The notes beneath the pieces were generated by a model. That model had not been told where the DNA came from, did no database searches, and worked only from the letters and a program-made list of their open reading frames with translations. Positions 1 through 9,729 of a DNA stretch of 64,000 nucleotides are shown in pieces. Positions within the stretch are counted from its first letter, which is position 1. Every line of letters begins with the position of its first letter. Position numbers and translations under genes: made by a program. The stretch covers positions 81,416 to 145,415 of the forward strand of contig CACCCN010000002.1 of NCBI GenBank assembly GCA_902544525.1, in the 5' to 3' direction. Source of the DNA: an uncultured Pelagibacteraceae bacterium. Lineage in GTDB: Bacteria; Pseudomonadota; Alphaproteobacteria; Pelagibacterales; AG-422-B15.

Positions 1-557
1 TTGATGAGAATATGTCTAGGCTTGCTCAATATGCTAAAATTGTGCAGGTAAATAAAATGGTTCCAATTGTTGAACCTGAAGTGTTAATGGATGGATCTCA
101 TGATATTGATCAATGCTATTCAGCTACATCAAGAGTTTTGAAATCTCTCTTTGCGCATTTAGTTGACCTTGGTGTAGATATTGAAGGTACAATTTTGAAA
201 CCTAATATGGTAATATCTGGTTCTACTTGTCCCGAACAAGCTGGTGTTCAAGAAGTAGCGAAAAAAACTCTTAAATGTCTAATTGAAAATGTGCCTGAAG
301 ATTTGCCTGGTATAACTTTTCTATCTGGAGGACAGTCTGATATAGATGCAACCGCACATTTAGATGCAATGAACAAAATTGGTGGGTTTAAATGGAAATT
401 AAGTTTTTCATATGGTAGGGCACTGCAGCAAGCTGCTCTAAAAACGTGGATGGGAAAGGATGAAAATATTCATTCTGCACAAGCTGCTTTTTCTCATAGA
501 GCTCTAATGAATAAAGAAGCTGCTCTAGGAATTTGGAACAAAGACTCAGAAAATTAA
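1..557 (+). CDS. Fructose-bisphosphate aldolase class I, C-terminal part (5' end outside window)
   Basis: Frame open from window start; motifs VPIVEPEVLMDGSHDI, GTILKPNMVISG, ITFLSGGQSDIDATAHLDAMN, WKLSFSYGRALQ typical of class I FBP aldolase. Confidence 0.93.
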   Translation, partial: DENMSRLAQYAKIVQVNKMVPIVEPEVLMDGSHDIDQCYSATSRVLKSLFAHLVDLGVDIEGTILKPNMVISGSTCPEQAGVQEVAKKTLKCLIENVPEDLPGITFLSGGQSDIDATAHLDAMNKIGGFKWKLSFSYGRALQQAALKTWMGKDENIHSAQAAFSHRALMNKEAALGIWNKDSEN

Positions 558-562
558 TAATT

Positions 563-1129
563 ATGAAGATCAATGGAAACGCCGTAAAACCCGGCATGAT
601 AATAGAGCACCAGAATGCTCTTTGGGTAGTAACTAAAACTCAGCACGTTAAACCTGGCAAAGGTGGTGCATTTAATCAAGTTGAGATGAAAAATCTAAAA
701 AGTAATTCTAAGCTCAATGAACGCTTTAGGGCTTCAGAACAAGTAGAAAAAGCTCGTGTTGAAGAAGAACAATTTCAATACTTATATAAACAAGAAAGCA
801 AATTAATTTTCATGAACTTGACATCATATGAGCAAATTGAATTAGATGAAGAGTTTATAGCTGATAAAGTTAAAATGCTGAGAGAAAATGAAGAAGTTAC
901 ACTAGAACTTTATGACGAAGTCCCAATTGGTCTTCAGTTGCCAAAAACAATGATATTTACAGTTAAAGAGACAGAAGCAGTTGTTAAAGGTCAAACTGCT
1001 GCATCATCTAACAAGCCTGCAATCGTAGATAACGACCTAAGAGTGATGGTGCCTCCATTCATTGAGCAAGGTGAAGAAATAGTAATTAACACTGAAGATA
1101 TGACGTACCTTAAACGAAATGAAAAATGA
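563..1129 (+). CDS. efp: Elongation factor P
   Basis: MKINGNAVKPGMIIEHQNALWVV...HVKPGKGGAFNQVEMKNL. ORF track starts at 533, but ATG at 563 matches the usual family N-terminus. Confidence 0.96.
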   Translation: MKINGNAVKPGMIIEHQNALWVVTKTQHVKPGKGGAFNQVEMKNLKSNSKLNERFRASEQVEKARVEEEQFQYLYKQESKLIFMNLTSYEQIELDEEFIADKVKMLRENEEVTLELYDEVPIGLQLPKTMIFTVKETEAVVKGQTAASSNKPAIVDNDLRVMVPPFIEQGEEIVINTEDMTYLKRNEK

Positions 1130-1920
1130 GCTATAGCAGTCCACATATCAATACTATGCTGACAGCGGCAAGACAGGCTGGTAAAAAATTAGTAAGAGAT
1201 TTTGGTGAGGTTGAGAATCTGCAAGTTTCAGTTAAAGGAGTTTCCGATTTCGTATCAGCAGCAGACATGCAATCAGAAAAAATTTTAATTAACGAACTTT
1301 CTAGGGCATATCCTGATTACGATATATTGGCTGAAGAAGCTGGGGAAATAAAAAATAGTAAAAATGACAATCCGTTAAAGTGGATAATTGATCCTTTAGA
1401 TGGAACAACAAATTTTTTATTTGGAATACCTCACTTTGCCATAAGTATTGCTTTACAGAAAAACGGCGAAACCTTGTCTGGAATTGTTTACAATCCAATT
1501 ACTGATGATCTATTTTGGGCAGTTAAAGGTAAGGGAGCTTTTTGTAACAATAAAAGATTAAGAGTGTCAGTTAGAGAAAAATTTGGTAGCTGTACAATTG
1601 GTACAGGAATACCCCACAAAGGGCTTAAAGACCATGAGGAATACTTAGTTGGCTTAACAAAGATAATGGAAAATGCAGCTGCTATAAGAAGATTTGGTAC
1701 AGCTTCTCTTGATCTTGTTTATGTTGCAGCAGGAAAATTTGATGGATACTGGGAAAAAAATTTAAAAATTTGGGATATTGCTGCTGGTGCATTAATCGTT
1801 ACTGAAGCTGGTGGTAGAGTAACAGATTTTAGAGGGATGAATGGATATTTAGAAAGTGGCAATATAGTCAGCTCTAATTTTAAAATCCACGATGAATTAC
1901 TTAGACTAATTAAGATTTAG
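1126..1920 (+). CDS. Inositol monophosphatase family protein (SuhB-like)
   Basis: IMPase motifs EEAGE, WIIDPLDGTTNFLFGIPHFAISIAL, WDIAAGALIVTEAGG; 4-nt overlap with efp. Confidence 0.93.
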   Translation: MSYSSPHINTMLTAARQAGKKLVRDFGEVENLQVSVKGVSDFVSAADMQSEKILINELSRAYPDYDILAEEAGEIKNSKNDNPLKWIIDPLDGTTNFLFGIPHFAISIALQKNGETLSGIVYNPITDDLFWAVKGKGAFCNNKRLRVSVREKFGSCTIGTGIPHKGLKDHEEYLVGLTKIMENAAAIRRFGTASLDLVYVAAGKFDGYWEKNLKIWDIAAGALIVTEAGGRVTDFRGMNGYLESGNIVSSNFKIHDELLRLIKI

Positions 1921-2208
1921 ACCAAACCTTTTAAGCATTTTTTTTTCAACTTTGAGAAAATAGTTAAATTGTCCAAATGGAATAGCTACAATGATTAATA
2001 AAACTTGATAAACTACAAAAACAGACAAAATTCTCACAGGCCAAAAAACTAGGGGTGACATGTTTACTAGATCCATGTTAAATGCGTTAACAACATACTG
2101 AGATACATATAATGATAATGATCCAGTTATTGCGAATACCAGCATTACGCAGATAAATTGTGAATCAGATGAAATCAAAAGTCGCTTATATATTGATTTT
2201 TTTGTCAT
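1906..2208 (-). CDS. Small conserved membrane protein, function unknown
   Basis: 100-aa ORF with two hydrophobic helices; convergent with the IMPase gene. Confidence 0.7.
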   Translation of the reverse strand: MTKKSIYKRLLISSDSQFICVMLVFAITGSLSLYVSQYVVNAFNMDLVNMSPLVFWPVRILSVFVVYQVLLIIVAIPFGQFNYFLKVEKKMLKRFGLNLN

Positions 2209-2286
2209 TCTTTGATTATTTTTCTCTAAAATAGAGATTGATTTATCCGATCTTATAAGCTATTTAAGCGGAAATAAATATACATT

Positions 2287-2508
2287 ATGAAAAAAAATAC
2301 GCATCCAGATTACCATAACATCAATGTAGTTATGACTGATGGAACAAAGTTTGAAACTAAATCAACATGGGGTAAAGAGGGTGATACTATGACACTTGAT
2401 ATTGATCCTGCATCTCATCCAGCATGGACTGGTGGAGCTCAGAAAGTTCAAGATAAAGGTCAAGTAAGTAAATTTAATAAAAGATTTAGTAACCTTAAAA
2501 CTTCTTAA
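2287..2508 (+). CDS. rpmE: 50S ribosomal protein L31
   Basis: [29 protein letters not shown]...[11 protein letters not shown]...SKFNKRF is typical bL31. Confidence 0.95.
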   Translation: MKKNTHPDYHNINVVMTDGTKFETKSTWGKEGDTMTLDIDPASHPAWTGGAQKVQDKGQVSKFNKRFSNLKTS

Positions 2509-2556
2509 ATCAATTTTACATGAGAATCTCCAACTACTCATAAATAATAATCATCT

Positions 2557-3528
2557 ATGAAGGCTGTATTGTTTGATAACTATGGTGACTCTTCAGTCAT
2601 GTATTGTGGAGAAATTGAACAACCAGAAATAAATGAAGATGAAGTTTTAATTAAAGTTGCTGCAGCGGGTATTAATAGGCCTGATATATTACAAAGGCAG
2701 GGCAGTTACCCACCTCCTGCAGGAGCATCAAGAATCTTAGGATTAGAAGTCTCAGGTAAAATTATTAAAATAGGCAAAAACATTAGTTTAGACTTTTTAA
2801 ATAAAGACGTATGCGCATTAGTGACTGGAGGAGGATATGCAGAATATGTTAAAACTACAGTTTCTACAGTTCTACCTTTGCCTAAAGGAGTTAATATTAT
2901 TGAAGCCGCTGCTATTCCCGAAACTTTTTTTACAGTATGGACAAATTTATTTGACTCAGGATCATTAAAAAAAAATGAGACTTTATTAATTCATGGCGGA
3001 GCAAGTGGAATTGGTATTACCGCAGCATTAATTGCTAAAGCTATGGGTATAAAATTTGTAGCTACAGTAGGCTCAGATAAGAAAAGAAAATTCTTAGATA
3101 GTGTTGGAAGCGATTTAACAATTAATTATAAGGAAGACGATTTTGAAAAATTAATAAAAGACAAATTGTCTGGCGTAGATGTTATTCTTGATATTGTTGG
3201 TGGAGAGTATTTTCAAAAGAATATAAATATTCTCAATAAATTTGGAAGATTAATTAATATTGCTTATTTACAAAGCCCTTTGATAAAAGCAAATTTACTG
3301 CCAATCATGCTCAAAAGGCTGGTAGTTACAGGATCTACTCTTAGGGTAAGATCAGATGAAGAAAAGGCAGTAATTAGAGACTCTCTCATATCAAATGTTT
3401 GGCCATTGTTTGAAAAAAAATCTATAAATTTAGTTATAGATAAAAAATTTAATTTTGATGATGTAAAAAAAGCCCATGAATACATGGAAAAAAACCAAAA
3501 TATAGGCAAATTGGTCTTAAAAATCTAG
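2557..3528 (+). CDS. NAD(P)H quinone oxidoreductase / zinc-type alcohol dehydrogenase family (PIG3-like)
   Basis: AAGINRPDILQRQGSYPPPAGAS...LGLEVSGKI; LIHGGASGIGITAALIAKAMG. Confidence 0.92.
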   Translation: MKAVLFDNYGDSSVMYCGEIEQPEINEDEVLIKVAAAGINRPDILQRQGSYPPPAGASRILGLEVSGKIIKIGKNISLDFLNKDVCALVTGGGYAEYVKTTVSTVLPLPKGVNIIEAAAIPETFFTVWTNLFDSGSLKKNETLLIHGGASGIGITAALIAKAMGIKFVATVGSDKKRKFLDSVGSDLTINYKEDDFEKLIKDKLSGVDVILDIVGGEYFQKNINILNKFGRLINIAYLQSPLIKANLLPIMLKRLVVTGSTLRVRSDEEKAVIRDSLISNVWPLFEKKSINLVIDKKFNFDDVKKAHEYMEKNQNIGKLVLKI

Positions 3529-3594
3529 TATCTGCTTTTAAAAGGAAACAAATTCCAATATAAGGTTTTTTTGAATTTAATTTAGGATCCCATT

Positions 3595-4230
3595 ATGACA
3601 TTACCTCTGATGCCCAAAGCAACTGCAATATGGCTAGTAGAAAATACAGCATTAACTTTTAAACAAATTGCTGATTTCTGTGGCATGCACGAGCTAGAAA
3701 TAAAAGGTATTGCAGATGGAGAAGTTGGAATAGGAATTAAAGGTTTAAATCCTATTAGCACTAATCAACTGACAAAAGAAGAAATAGACAAAGCAGCCAA
3801 TGACCCCGAACACTCGCTAGAATTAATTCAAAACGAAATCACTATTCAAACTGAAAGAGATCCTAAACAAAAAAAATATACCCCGTTATCTAAAAGACAG
3901 GAAAGACCAGATGCTATTTCTTGGCTTTTAAGAAATCATCCTGAACTTAAAGACTCCCAAGTAGCAAAATTAGTTAGTAGTACAAAAAATATGGTTGTTT
4001 CTATTAAAAATAAAACAAATTGGAATATGTCGAACATCAGACCACAAGACCCAGTAGGATTAGGCCTTTGCAAGCAGGTTGATCTTGATGAGGCATTAGA
4101 AAAAGCTGAAAGATCTCAAAAAAGAGCTGCAAAGAAAAAATTAAAAGAAGAAAAGATTTTGCAGCAACAAAAGCAGGAAGAGCTTCAATCAAAGACTGAT
4201 GCAGAAGTATCGTCAAATCCTGAAGGATAA
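3595..4230 (+). CDS. DUF1013 family protein (TrcR-like cell-cycle transcriptional regulator)
   Basis: MPKATAIWLVENTALTFKQIADFCGMHELEIKGIADGEVGIGIKGLNPI... matches the alphaproteobacterial DUF1013 pattern. Confidence 0.85.
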   Translation: MTLPLMPKATAIWLVENTALTFKQIADFCGMHELEIKGIADGEVGIGIKGLNPISTNQLTKEEIDKAANDPEHSLELIQNEITIQTERDPKQKKYTPLSKRQERPDAISWLLRNHPELKDSQVAKLVSSTKNMVVSIKNKTNWNMSNIRPQDPVGLGLCKQVDLDEALEKAERSQKRAAKKKLKEEKILQQQKQEELQSKTDAEVSSNPEG

Positions 4231-4245
4231 ACATTTCTTATATTA

Positions 4246-4728
4246 ATGAAAAAAAAACCATTAATAAGCGTTATCATGGGCAGTAAATCTGATTGGCCTA
4301 CAATGAAACATGCCACTAGGATTTTAGAAGAATTTAAAATACCTCACGAGGTAAAAATAGTGTCTGCTCATAGAACCCCAAAGAGAATGAGTAGCTTTGC
4401 AAATAGCGCAGAAAAAAGAGGAATAAAAATTATAATATCTGGTGCTGGTGGCGCTGCTCATCTGCCTGGCATGACTGCCTCTCACACAAATATTCCAGTG
4501 CTCGGTGTACCTATTAAATCAAAACAACTAGATGGAATTGACAGTCTTCTATCAATTGCTCAAATGCCAAAAGGAATTCCTGTGGGTACTTTAGCTATAG
4601 GTGAAGCTGGTGCAGCTAATGCAGCCTTATTAGCCATCTCAATATTAGGGCTTAGCAATAAAGCTATTAATGCGAAATATTCAAAATGGCGACTAAACCA
4701 GACGAAAAGAGTTTCACTTAAGCCATAA
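4246..4728 (+). CDS. purE: N5-carboxyaminoimidazole ribonucleotide mutase
   Basis: [15 protein letters not shown]...[10 protein letters not shown]...[17 protein letters not shown]. Confidence 0.97.
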   Translation: MKKKPLISVIMGSKSDWPTMKHATRILEEFKIPHEVKIVSAHRTPKRMSSFANSAEKRGIKIIISGAGGAAHLPGMTASHTNIPVLGVPIKSKQLDGIDSLLSIAQMPKGIPVGTLAIGEAGAANAALLAISILGLSNKAINAKYSKWRLNQTKRVSLKP

Positions 4729-4731
4729 TCA

Positions 4732-5799
4732 ATGAAAAAAAAAATTAAAGTTGGAATTATTGGTGGCGGTCAATTAGGGATGATGCTTGCAGAGGCATCA
4801 TCAAAATTAAATATAGTGCCTTTAGTATATTCAAATACTAAAGATTCTCCTGCAGCAAGGGTCGCAAAAACATATTACGGTGATTTTAATGATGATAAAA
4901 AAATAAGAAAATTTATCGGCAAAGTAGATTTAATAACCTATGAATTTGAAAATATTCCAACTAATTCTTTAAAAATAATTGAAAAATCAATACCTATTTT
5001 TCCACCGATAAGTGCTTTAAAAATTACCCAAGATAGGGTGAAAGAAAAAAAATTTTTTAAAGATAATAATATTCCTTGCGCTAAAACTCTGATCTTAAAA
5101 AAGATATCAGATCTTAAGAAAATAAAAAAAGAATTACTTTACCCGTCAATTATTAAAACTACCCGACTTGGCTATGATGGAAAAGGACAGTTTAGTTTTA
5201 AAAACTTTTTAGAATTAGAAGCAAGTTGGTATAAGCTAGAGAAAACCCCTTGTATTATTGAAGAAAAAATTAATATAAAAAAAGAAATATCAATTATAGG
5301 GGCAAGAACTCCTTCTGGAGAAATAAAAGTATATCCATCTTTTAACAATATTCACAAAAATCACATACTTGATATTACAAAGCTACCTTCTCGCACTAAT
5401 AAAAAAACTGAAAAATTAGCAATAGATTATACAATTAGAATATTAAAAAAATTAAGATATGTAGGCATTTTGTGTGTAGAGTTTTTTATAGATAAAAACG
5501 GAAAACTTGTTGCTAATGAGATGGCTCCAAGAGTTCATAACTCAGGGCATATAACAATTGAAGCTTGTTTAACTAGTCAATTTGAACAACATCTTAGGGC
5601 AATTACTAACCAATCTCTGGGTAAAGTAAATTTAATAAAGCCAGCTATAATGAAAAACCTGATCGGTAATGATATAAACAACACCAAATTAATTAAATCA
5701 AAAAAAATTTTCAGTAATTTTAAGAAATCAAAATTACATAACTATAAAAAAGCAGAGATAAAAAGTGGCCGTAAAATGGGTCACATTACTTTTATATAA
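4732..5799 (+). CDS. purK: 5-(carboxyamino)imidazole ribonucleotide synthase
   Basis: IGGGQLGMMLAEAS; TRLGYDGKGQ; NEMAPRVHNSGHITIEAC; adjacent to purE. Confidence 0.96.
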   Translation: MKKKIKVGIIGGGQLGMMLAEASSKLNIVPLVYSNTKDSPAARVAKTYYGDFNDDKKIRKFIGKVDLITYEFENIPTNSLKIIEKSIPIFPPISALKITQDRVKEKKFFKDNNIPCAKTLILKKISDLKKIKKELLYPSIIKTTRLGYDGKGQFSFKNFLELEASWYKLEKTPCIIEEKINIKKEISIIGARTPSGEIKVYPSFNNIHKNHILDITKLPSRTNKKTEKLAIDYTIRILKKLRYVGILCVEFFIDKNGKLVANEMAPRVHNSGHITIEACLTSQFEQHLRAITNQSLGKVNLIKPAIMKNLIGNDINNTKLIKSKKIFSNFKKSKLHNYKKAEIKSGRKMGHITFI

Positions 5800-5809
5800 T
5801 AAATAAAAG

Positions 5810-6412
5810 TTAAAAGAATTTTGAAAATGTTTTTTTAATATTGTTTTTAAATATTCCTATTTTCATAGATCTTTTAAAACATTTTTTCATGTAATCCTTT
5901 GTTTTTGAATTGTCTAAAGATTCATCATTTAGCCAAAATAAAGTTGTAGGTACAATAACACTCATTAAAATAAATCTTTTTGTATAATAATTAAAATCAA
6001 TCGACTTATCCTCAATTAGTCTCCAAAATTTGTCTGATATATGATAAATCGATTCAGGCGTAACAGCCATCGACTCATAAGTTTTTAAAAAATTAACTAA
6101 TTTATTTACAACTAACTTGTCATTAAATTGATTAAAATAAGACATCAAAATTTCTTCAAGTCTCTCTTGAGTTTTCAAATGTACAAACTGATCTTTGTTA
6201 GGAATAGAGATATTTTCTAATGATTGAGCAATATAAAAAGCGGTTAAGTCTCTAAGCCCTAAAGGAAAATTAGCACTCCACACTGCCTCACTTGAACTAC
6301 TTTCTTCTATAACATTCAAATAATTAGACTTAGACCAGTTCTTATCAGTTAAACTTAATAAAAATTCTTCTAAAAGTGTGTTTTTCTCAATATTTTTACT
6401 CATTTTTTTCAA
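5810..6412 (-). CDS. COQ9 family protein
   Basis: C-terminal DFNYYTKRFILMSVIVPTTLFWLNDES COQ9-like segment; divergent from rpsU, a common alphaproteobacterial arrangement. Confidence 0.78.
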   Translation of the reverse strand: MKKMSKNIEKNTLLEEFLLSLTDKNWSKSNYLNVIEESSSSEAVWSANFPLGLRDLTAFYIAQSLENISIPNKDQFVHLKTQERLEEILMSYFNQFNDKLVVNKLVNFLKTYESMAVTPESIYHISDKFWRLIEDKSIDFNYYTKRFILMSVIVPTTLFWLNDESLDNSKTKDYMKKCFKRSMKIGIFKNNIKKTFSKFF

Positions 6413-6492
6413 TTTATTAAGTAGACATAATTATATGTCAGTGTTAAAAGACCAGCAATTAATTAACAGATGTTCTTTAGGAGGACAATACC

Positions 6493-6690
6493 ATAGTTGA
6501 AGTAAGCGTAAAAGATAACAATGTTGAAGGTGCTCTTCGCATTCTTAAGAAAAAAATGCAGCGTGAAGGTATCTTTAAAGAAATGAAGATGCGCTCTCAC
6601 TTTGAAAAGCCAAGCCAAAGAAAACTTCGAGAAAAAGCTGAGAATATTAGAAGATCGAGAAAAAACGCTAGAAGAAAAATTTTTGGCTAA
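6493..6690 (+). CDS. rpsU: 30S ribosomal protein S21 with apparent non-canonical ATA start codon
   Basis: Not in the ORF track. Frame reads (I)[70 protein letters not shown] at 6479-6484 lies 8 nt before ATA 6493; in-frame TAG at 6478 and no ATG/GTG/TTG between them. Confidence 0.9.
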   Translation: MVEVSVKDNNVEGALRILKKKMQREGIFKEMKMRSHFEKPSQRKLREKAENIRRSRKNARRKIFG

Positions 6691-6691
6691 T

Positions 6692-8110
6692 TTATAAAGA
6701 TTTTACAATACCCTCAACCATTTTTTTGGCATCAGAAAATAACATCATAGTATTATCTCTGTAAAATAATTCATTATCGACACCAGCATAACCAAGCCCT
6801 CTTCCTCTCTTTACAAAAAGGACGGTGTTTGCTTTTTCAACATCTAGAATAGGCATACCAAATATGGGGCTGGCAGGATCGGTTTTAGCAATTGGATTAG
6901 TGACGTCATTAGCTCCTATTACAAAAGCTACATCTGCTTGCGCAAATTCCGAGTTTATATCTTCTAATTCGAAAACATCTTCATATCCTACACTTGCTTC
7001 TGCTAATAATACATTCATATGCCCAGGCATTCTTCCAGCAACGGGATGGATTGCAAAACTAACTTTCACACCATGATTTTTTAATGCATCAGTCATTTCT
7101 TTTACAGTATGCTGGGCTTGCGCAACTGCCATACCATAACCAGGAACAATTATTACAGAACTAGCATTTTTCATTATAAATGCAGCATCATCAGCACTTC
7201 CCTCTTTTACTGGTCTTTGCTCTTTTGTAGCGGCATCTTCAGCAGCTGCTTCAGCACCAAATCCACCTAATATAACACTGATGAAAGATCTATTCATAGC
7301 TGCACACATAATATATGAAAGTATTGCTCCTGAAGAACCTACTAATGCACCTGTAATAATTAATGCAGAGTTTTGTAATGTAAATCCAATACCTGCAGCC
7401 GCCCAACCTGAATATGAGTTAAGCATAGACACAACAACTGGCATATCGGCGCCACCAATTGGTATAATGATCAAAAAACCGATCAAAAAAGATAAAGCAA
7501 TAACTATCCAAAATATGTTTTGCCCTTGGTCAATACAAAGATAAGCAACACCAGCAATGATAATTAGTCCGATTAATAAATTAAGTAAATGCTGTCCTTT
7601 AAAAACAATAGGGGCACCAGACATAATTCCTTGAAGTTTTGCAAAAGCAATGACTGAACCAGAAAATGTAATTGCGCCTACAACGGCCCCAATAGATAAT
7701 TCAACAATACTAAGCGTTTTAATTTGATTAGCTTTATTGTCAAAAATTCCAAAAGCAGTTGGATCATAAAATGCAGCAACAGCAACGAATACTGCCGCTA
7801 ATCCAACAAGACTATGAAAAGCAGCAACGAGCTGGGGCATATCTGTCATCGCAATACGCTTAGCTATTATGGCGCCTATAATTCCACCAATAATTATGGC
7901 GACAACAACCAAAATTGCATCAGTTGATCGAGCAGCAAGATTTTGAATTATCTCTGTGGCGAATAAAGTAGCAATGACTGCTATAGCCATTCCAGCCATT
8001 CCTAACAAGTTTCCAGTTCTAGAACTATCTGGAGATGATAAACCCCTAAGAGCTGTTATAAACAAAACTCCAGAAATTACATAGGCTACCGCAACTAGAT
8101 TAACTAACAT
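6692..8110 (-). CDS. pntB: NAD(P) transhydrogenase subunit beta
   Basis: Multi-TM N-terminus plus VIIVPGYGMAVAQAQHTVKEM, IHPVAGRMPGHMNVLLAEA, FVIGANDVTNP. Confidence 0.97.
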   Translation of the reverse strand: MLVNLVAVAYVISGVLFITALRGLSSPDSSRTGNLLGMAGMAIAVIATLFATEIIQNLAARSTDAILVVVAIIIGGIIGAIIAKRIAMTDMPQLVAAFHSLVGLAAVFVAVAAFYDPTAFGIFDNKANQIKTLSIVELSIGAVVGAITFSGSVIAFAKLQGIMSGAPIVFKGQHLLNLLIGLIIIAGVAYLCIDQGQNIFWIVIALSFLIGFLIIIPIGGADMPVVVSMLNSYSGWAAAGIGFTLQNSALIITGALVGSSGAILSYIMCAAMNRSFISVILGGFGAEAAAEDAATKEQRPVKEGSADDAAFIMKNASSVIIVPGYGMAVAQAQHTVKEMTDALKNHGVKVSFAIHPVAGRMPGHMNVLLAEASVGYEDVFELEDINSEFAQADVAFVIGANDVTNPIAKTDPASPIFGMPILDVEKANTVLFVKRGRGLGYAGVDNELFYRDNTMMLFSDAKKMVEGIVKSL

Positions 8111-8431
8111 TTATTGGTCCTCTTTTTTTGATTGCGGTTTTTTCTTAAACATTGCTAGCATTCTCTGCGTAACTAAAAATCCACCAAAGATATTTACAGA
8201 TGCCAATACAACTGCGAAGAAACCAAATCCTTTTGCAAAAAATGAATCTCCCGAGCTCGCAACTAATGCATATAAACCACCGACGATAATAACTGATGAG
8301 ATTGCATTGGTTACGGCCATTAAAGGAGTATGCAATGCTGGCGTGACACTCCAGACAACGTAATAACCAACAAATATTGACAAAATAAATATAGTTAGTC
8401 TAAAGATATTTGGGTCTATTGCTGCTTCCAT
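8111..8431 (-). CDS. pntA2: NAD(P) transhydrogenase subunit alpha 2 (membrane part)
   Basis: VTPALHTPLMAVTNAISSVIIVGGL; FAVVLASVNIFGGFLVTQRMLAMFKKK. Confidence 0.95.
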   Translation of the reverse strand: MEAAIDPNIFRLTIFILSIFVGYYVVWSVTPALHTPLMAVTNAISSVIIVGGLYALVASSGDSFFAKGFGFFAVVLASVNIFGGFLVTQRMLAMFKKKPQSKKEDQ

Positions 8432-9544
8432 TTATATAAATTCCTTATGTATAAATGCACCATCTTTTGTTAGTGCTGTGTTAACGATAATTTCATCTTC
8501 CCAATCAATATTTAAATCATTAGTTTCACTGTCAAATAAAATTGACATGAAATTTAGTAAGTTTTTTGAGTATAAAGAAGATGCATCTTGTGAAATATCT
8601 GAAGCAAAATCTGTAGCACCAATTATACTCACCCCATTAACTACAACGGTCTCACCTGGTTTTGAAAGTTCACAATTTCCACCACTCTGAGCAGCTAAAT
8701 CCATAATAACTGATCCAGGTTTCATTGACTTAACGTTTGCTTCAGTTATCAAAGTTGGTGCTTTTTTCCCAGGAATTAAAGCCGTACAAATAGCAATATC
8801 TTGGTTACTTAAAGTGCTAGCAATTAATTCAGCTTGCTGCTTTTTAAAATCTTCACTCATTTCTTTTGCATATCCACCAGCAGTTTCTGCATCTTTAAGT
8901 TCATCACTTTCAACTATTACAAATTTACCACCTAGACTTTCAACTTGCTCCTTAGCAGCTAGCCTTACATCAGTCGCCGAAACCACAGCTCCCAATCTTT
9001 TTGCAGTTGCAATTGCTTGAAGACCAGCAACGCCAGCTCCAAAAACCATAACTTTTGCTGGCGCTATAGTACCAGCTGCTGTCATCATCATTGGCATTGC
9101 TTTGTTAAAATTACTTGATGCTTCTATAACGGCTTTATAACCAGATAAATTTGATTGTGAGGAAAGAACATCCATTGACTGTGCTCTAGTTATTCTTGGC
9201 ATCCACTCCATTGCAAAAGTAGTTATATTTTTGATACGAAGTTCATCTATTAGCTCTCGATTATTATAAGGGTCTAACATTGCTATCAGCATCGATCCAT
9301 CTTTATATTTAGCTACTTCCGATGATAATGGTTTTCCTACTTTTAAAATAATATCTGCTGAGGAAGACCCATCTGAAATTGAGGCTCCTACTTCCTTATA
9401 CATATTATCATCAAAATTAGATCTTGAGCCCGCTGATGGTTCAATAGTTACATCATGGCCCATACTAATAAATTTCTTTACAGAATCTGGAGTTGCAGCA
9501 ACTCTATTTTCGTTATTTATTTCTTTAGGGATAAAAATTTTCAT
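8432..9544 (-). CDS. pntA1: NAD(P) transhydrogenase subunit alpha 1
   Basis: MKIFIPKEINNENRVAATPDSVKK; MMTAAGTIAPAKVMVFGAGVAGLQAIATAKRLGA. Confidence 0.96.
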   Translation of the reverse strand: MKIFIPKEINNENRVAATPDSVKKFISMGHDVTIEPSAGSRSNFDDNMYKEVGASISDGSSSADIILKVGKPLSSEVAKYKDGSMLIAMLDPYNNRELIDELRIKNITTFAMEWMPRITRAQSMDVLSSQSNLSGYKAVIEASSNFNKAMPMMMTAAGTIAPAKVMVFGAGVAGLQAIATAKRLGAVVSATDVRLAAKEQVESLGGKFVIVESDELKDAETAGGYAKEMSEDFKKQQAELIASTLSNQDIAICTALIPGKKAPTLITEANVKSMKPGSVIMDLAAQSGGNCELSKPGETVVVNGVSIIGATDFASDISQDASSLYSKNLLNFMSILFDSETNDLNIDWEDEIIVNTALTKDGAFIHKEFI

Positions 9545-9554
9545 TTGTAAGTGA

Positions 9555-9665
9555 TTAAACTAAAAAAACGGCCATAAGAACTAGAACAAGAATTATTAGT
9601 AGGCTTGATCTAAAGACCATTTTTTGAAATAAATTATATGTTTTTTTTTGCTCTTCGGTATCCAT
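9555..9665 (-). CDS. Small single-TM protein resembling bacterial aa3-type cytochrome c oxidase subunit IV
   Basis: Manual translation MDTEEQKKTYNLFQKMVFRSSLLIILVLVLMAVFLV* (36 aa); directly upstream of pntA1. Not in ORF track (too short). Confidence 0.6.
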   Translation of the reverse strand: MDTEEQKKTYNLFQKMVFRSSLLIILVLVLMAVFLV

Positions 9666-9729
9666 ATTTTCTCTTTAAGAAATAGCAATAATATTCAAAA
9701 AGTCCAATTTTAACAGTTTTTTTTATGTT

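Noticed and set aside
533-562. N-terminal extension of EF-P in ORF track (MEQRLRKLII)
   Set aside because: It overlaps the aldolase end; family N-terminus MKINGN begins at 563.
388-597. 69-aa minus-strand ORF over aldolase/efp boundary
   Set aside because: Antisense to well-supported genes and no family resemblance.
6825-7544. Plus-strand ORFs antisense to pntB (83 and 87 aa)
   Set aside because: They lie wholly within a strongly supported pntB on the other strand and show no recognisable family; typical shadow ORFs. The same applies to the other short antisense ORFs in the track.
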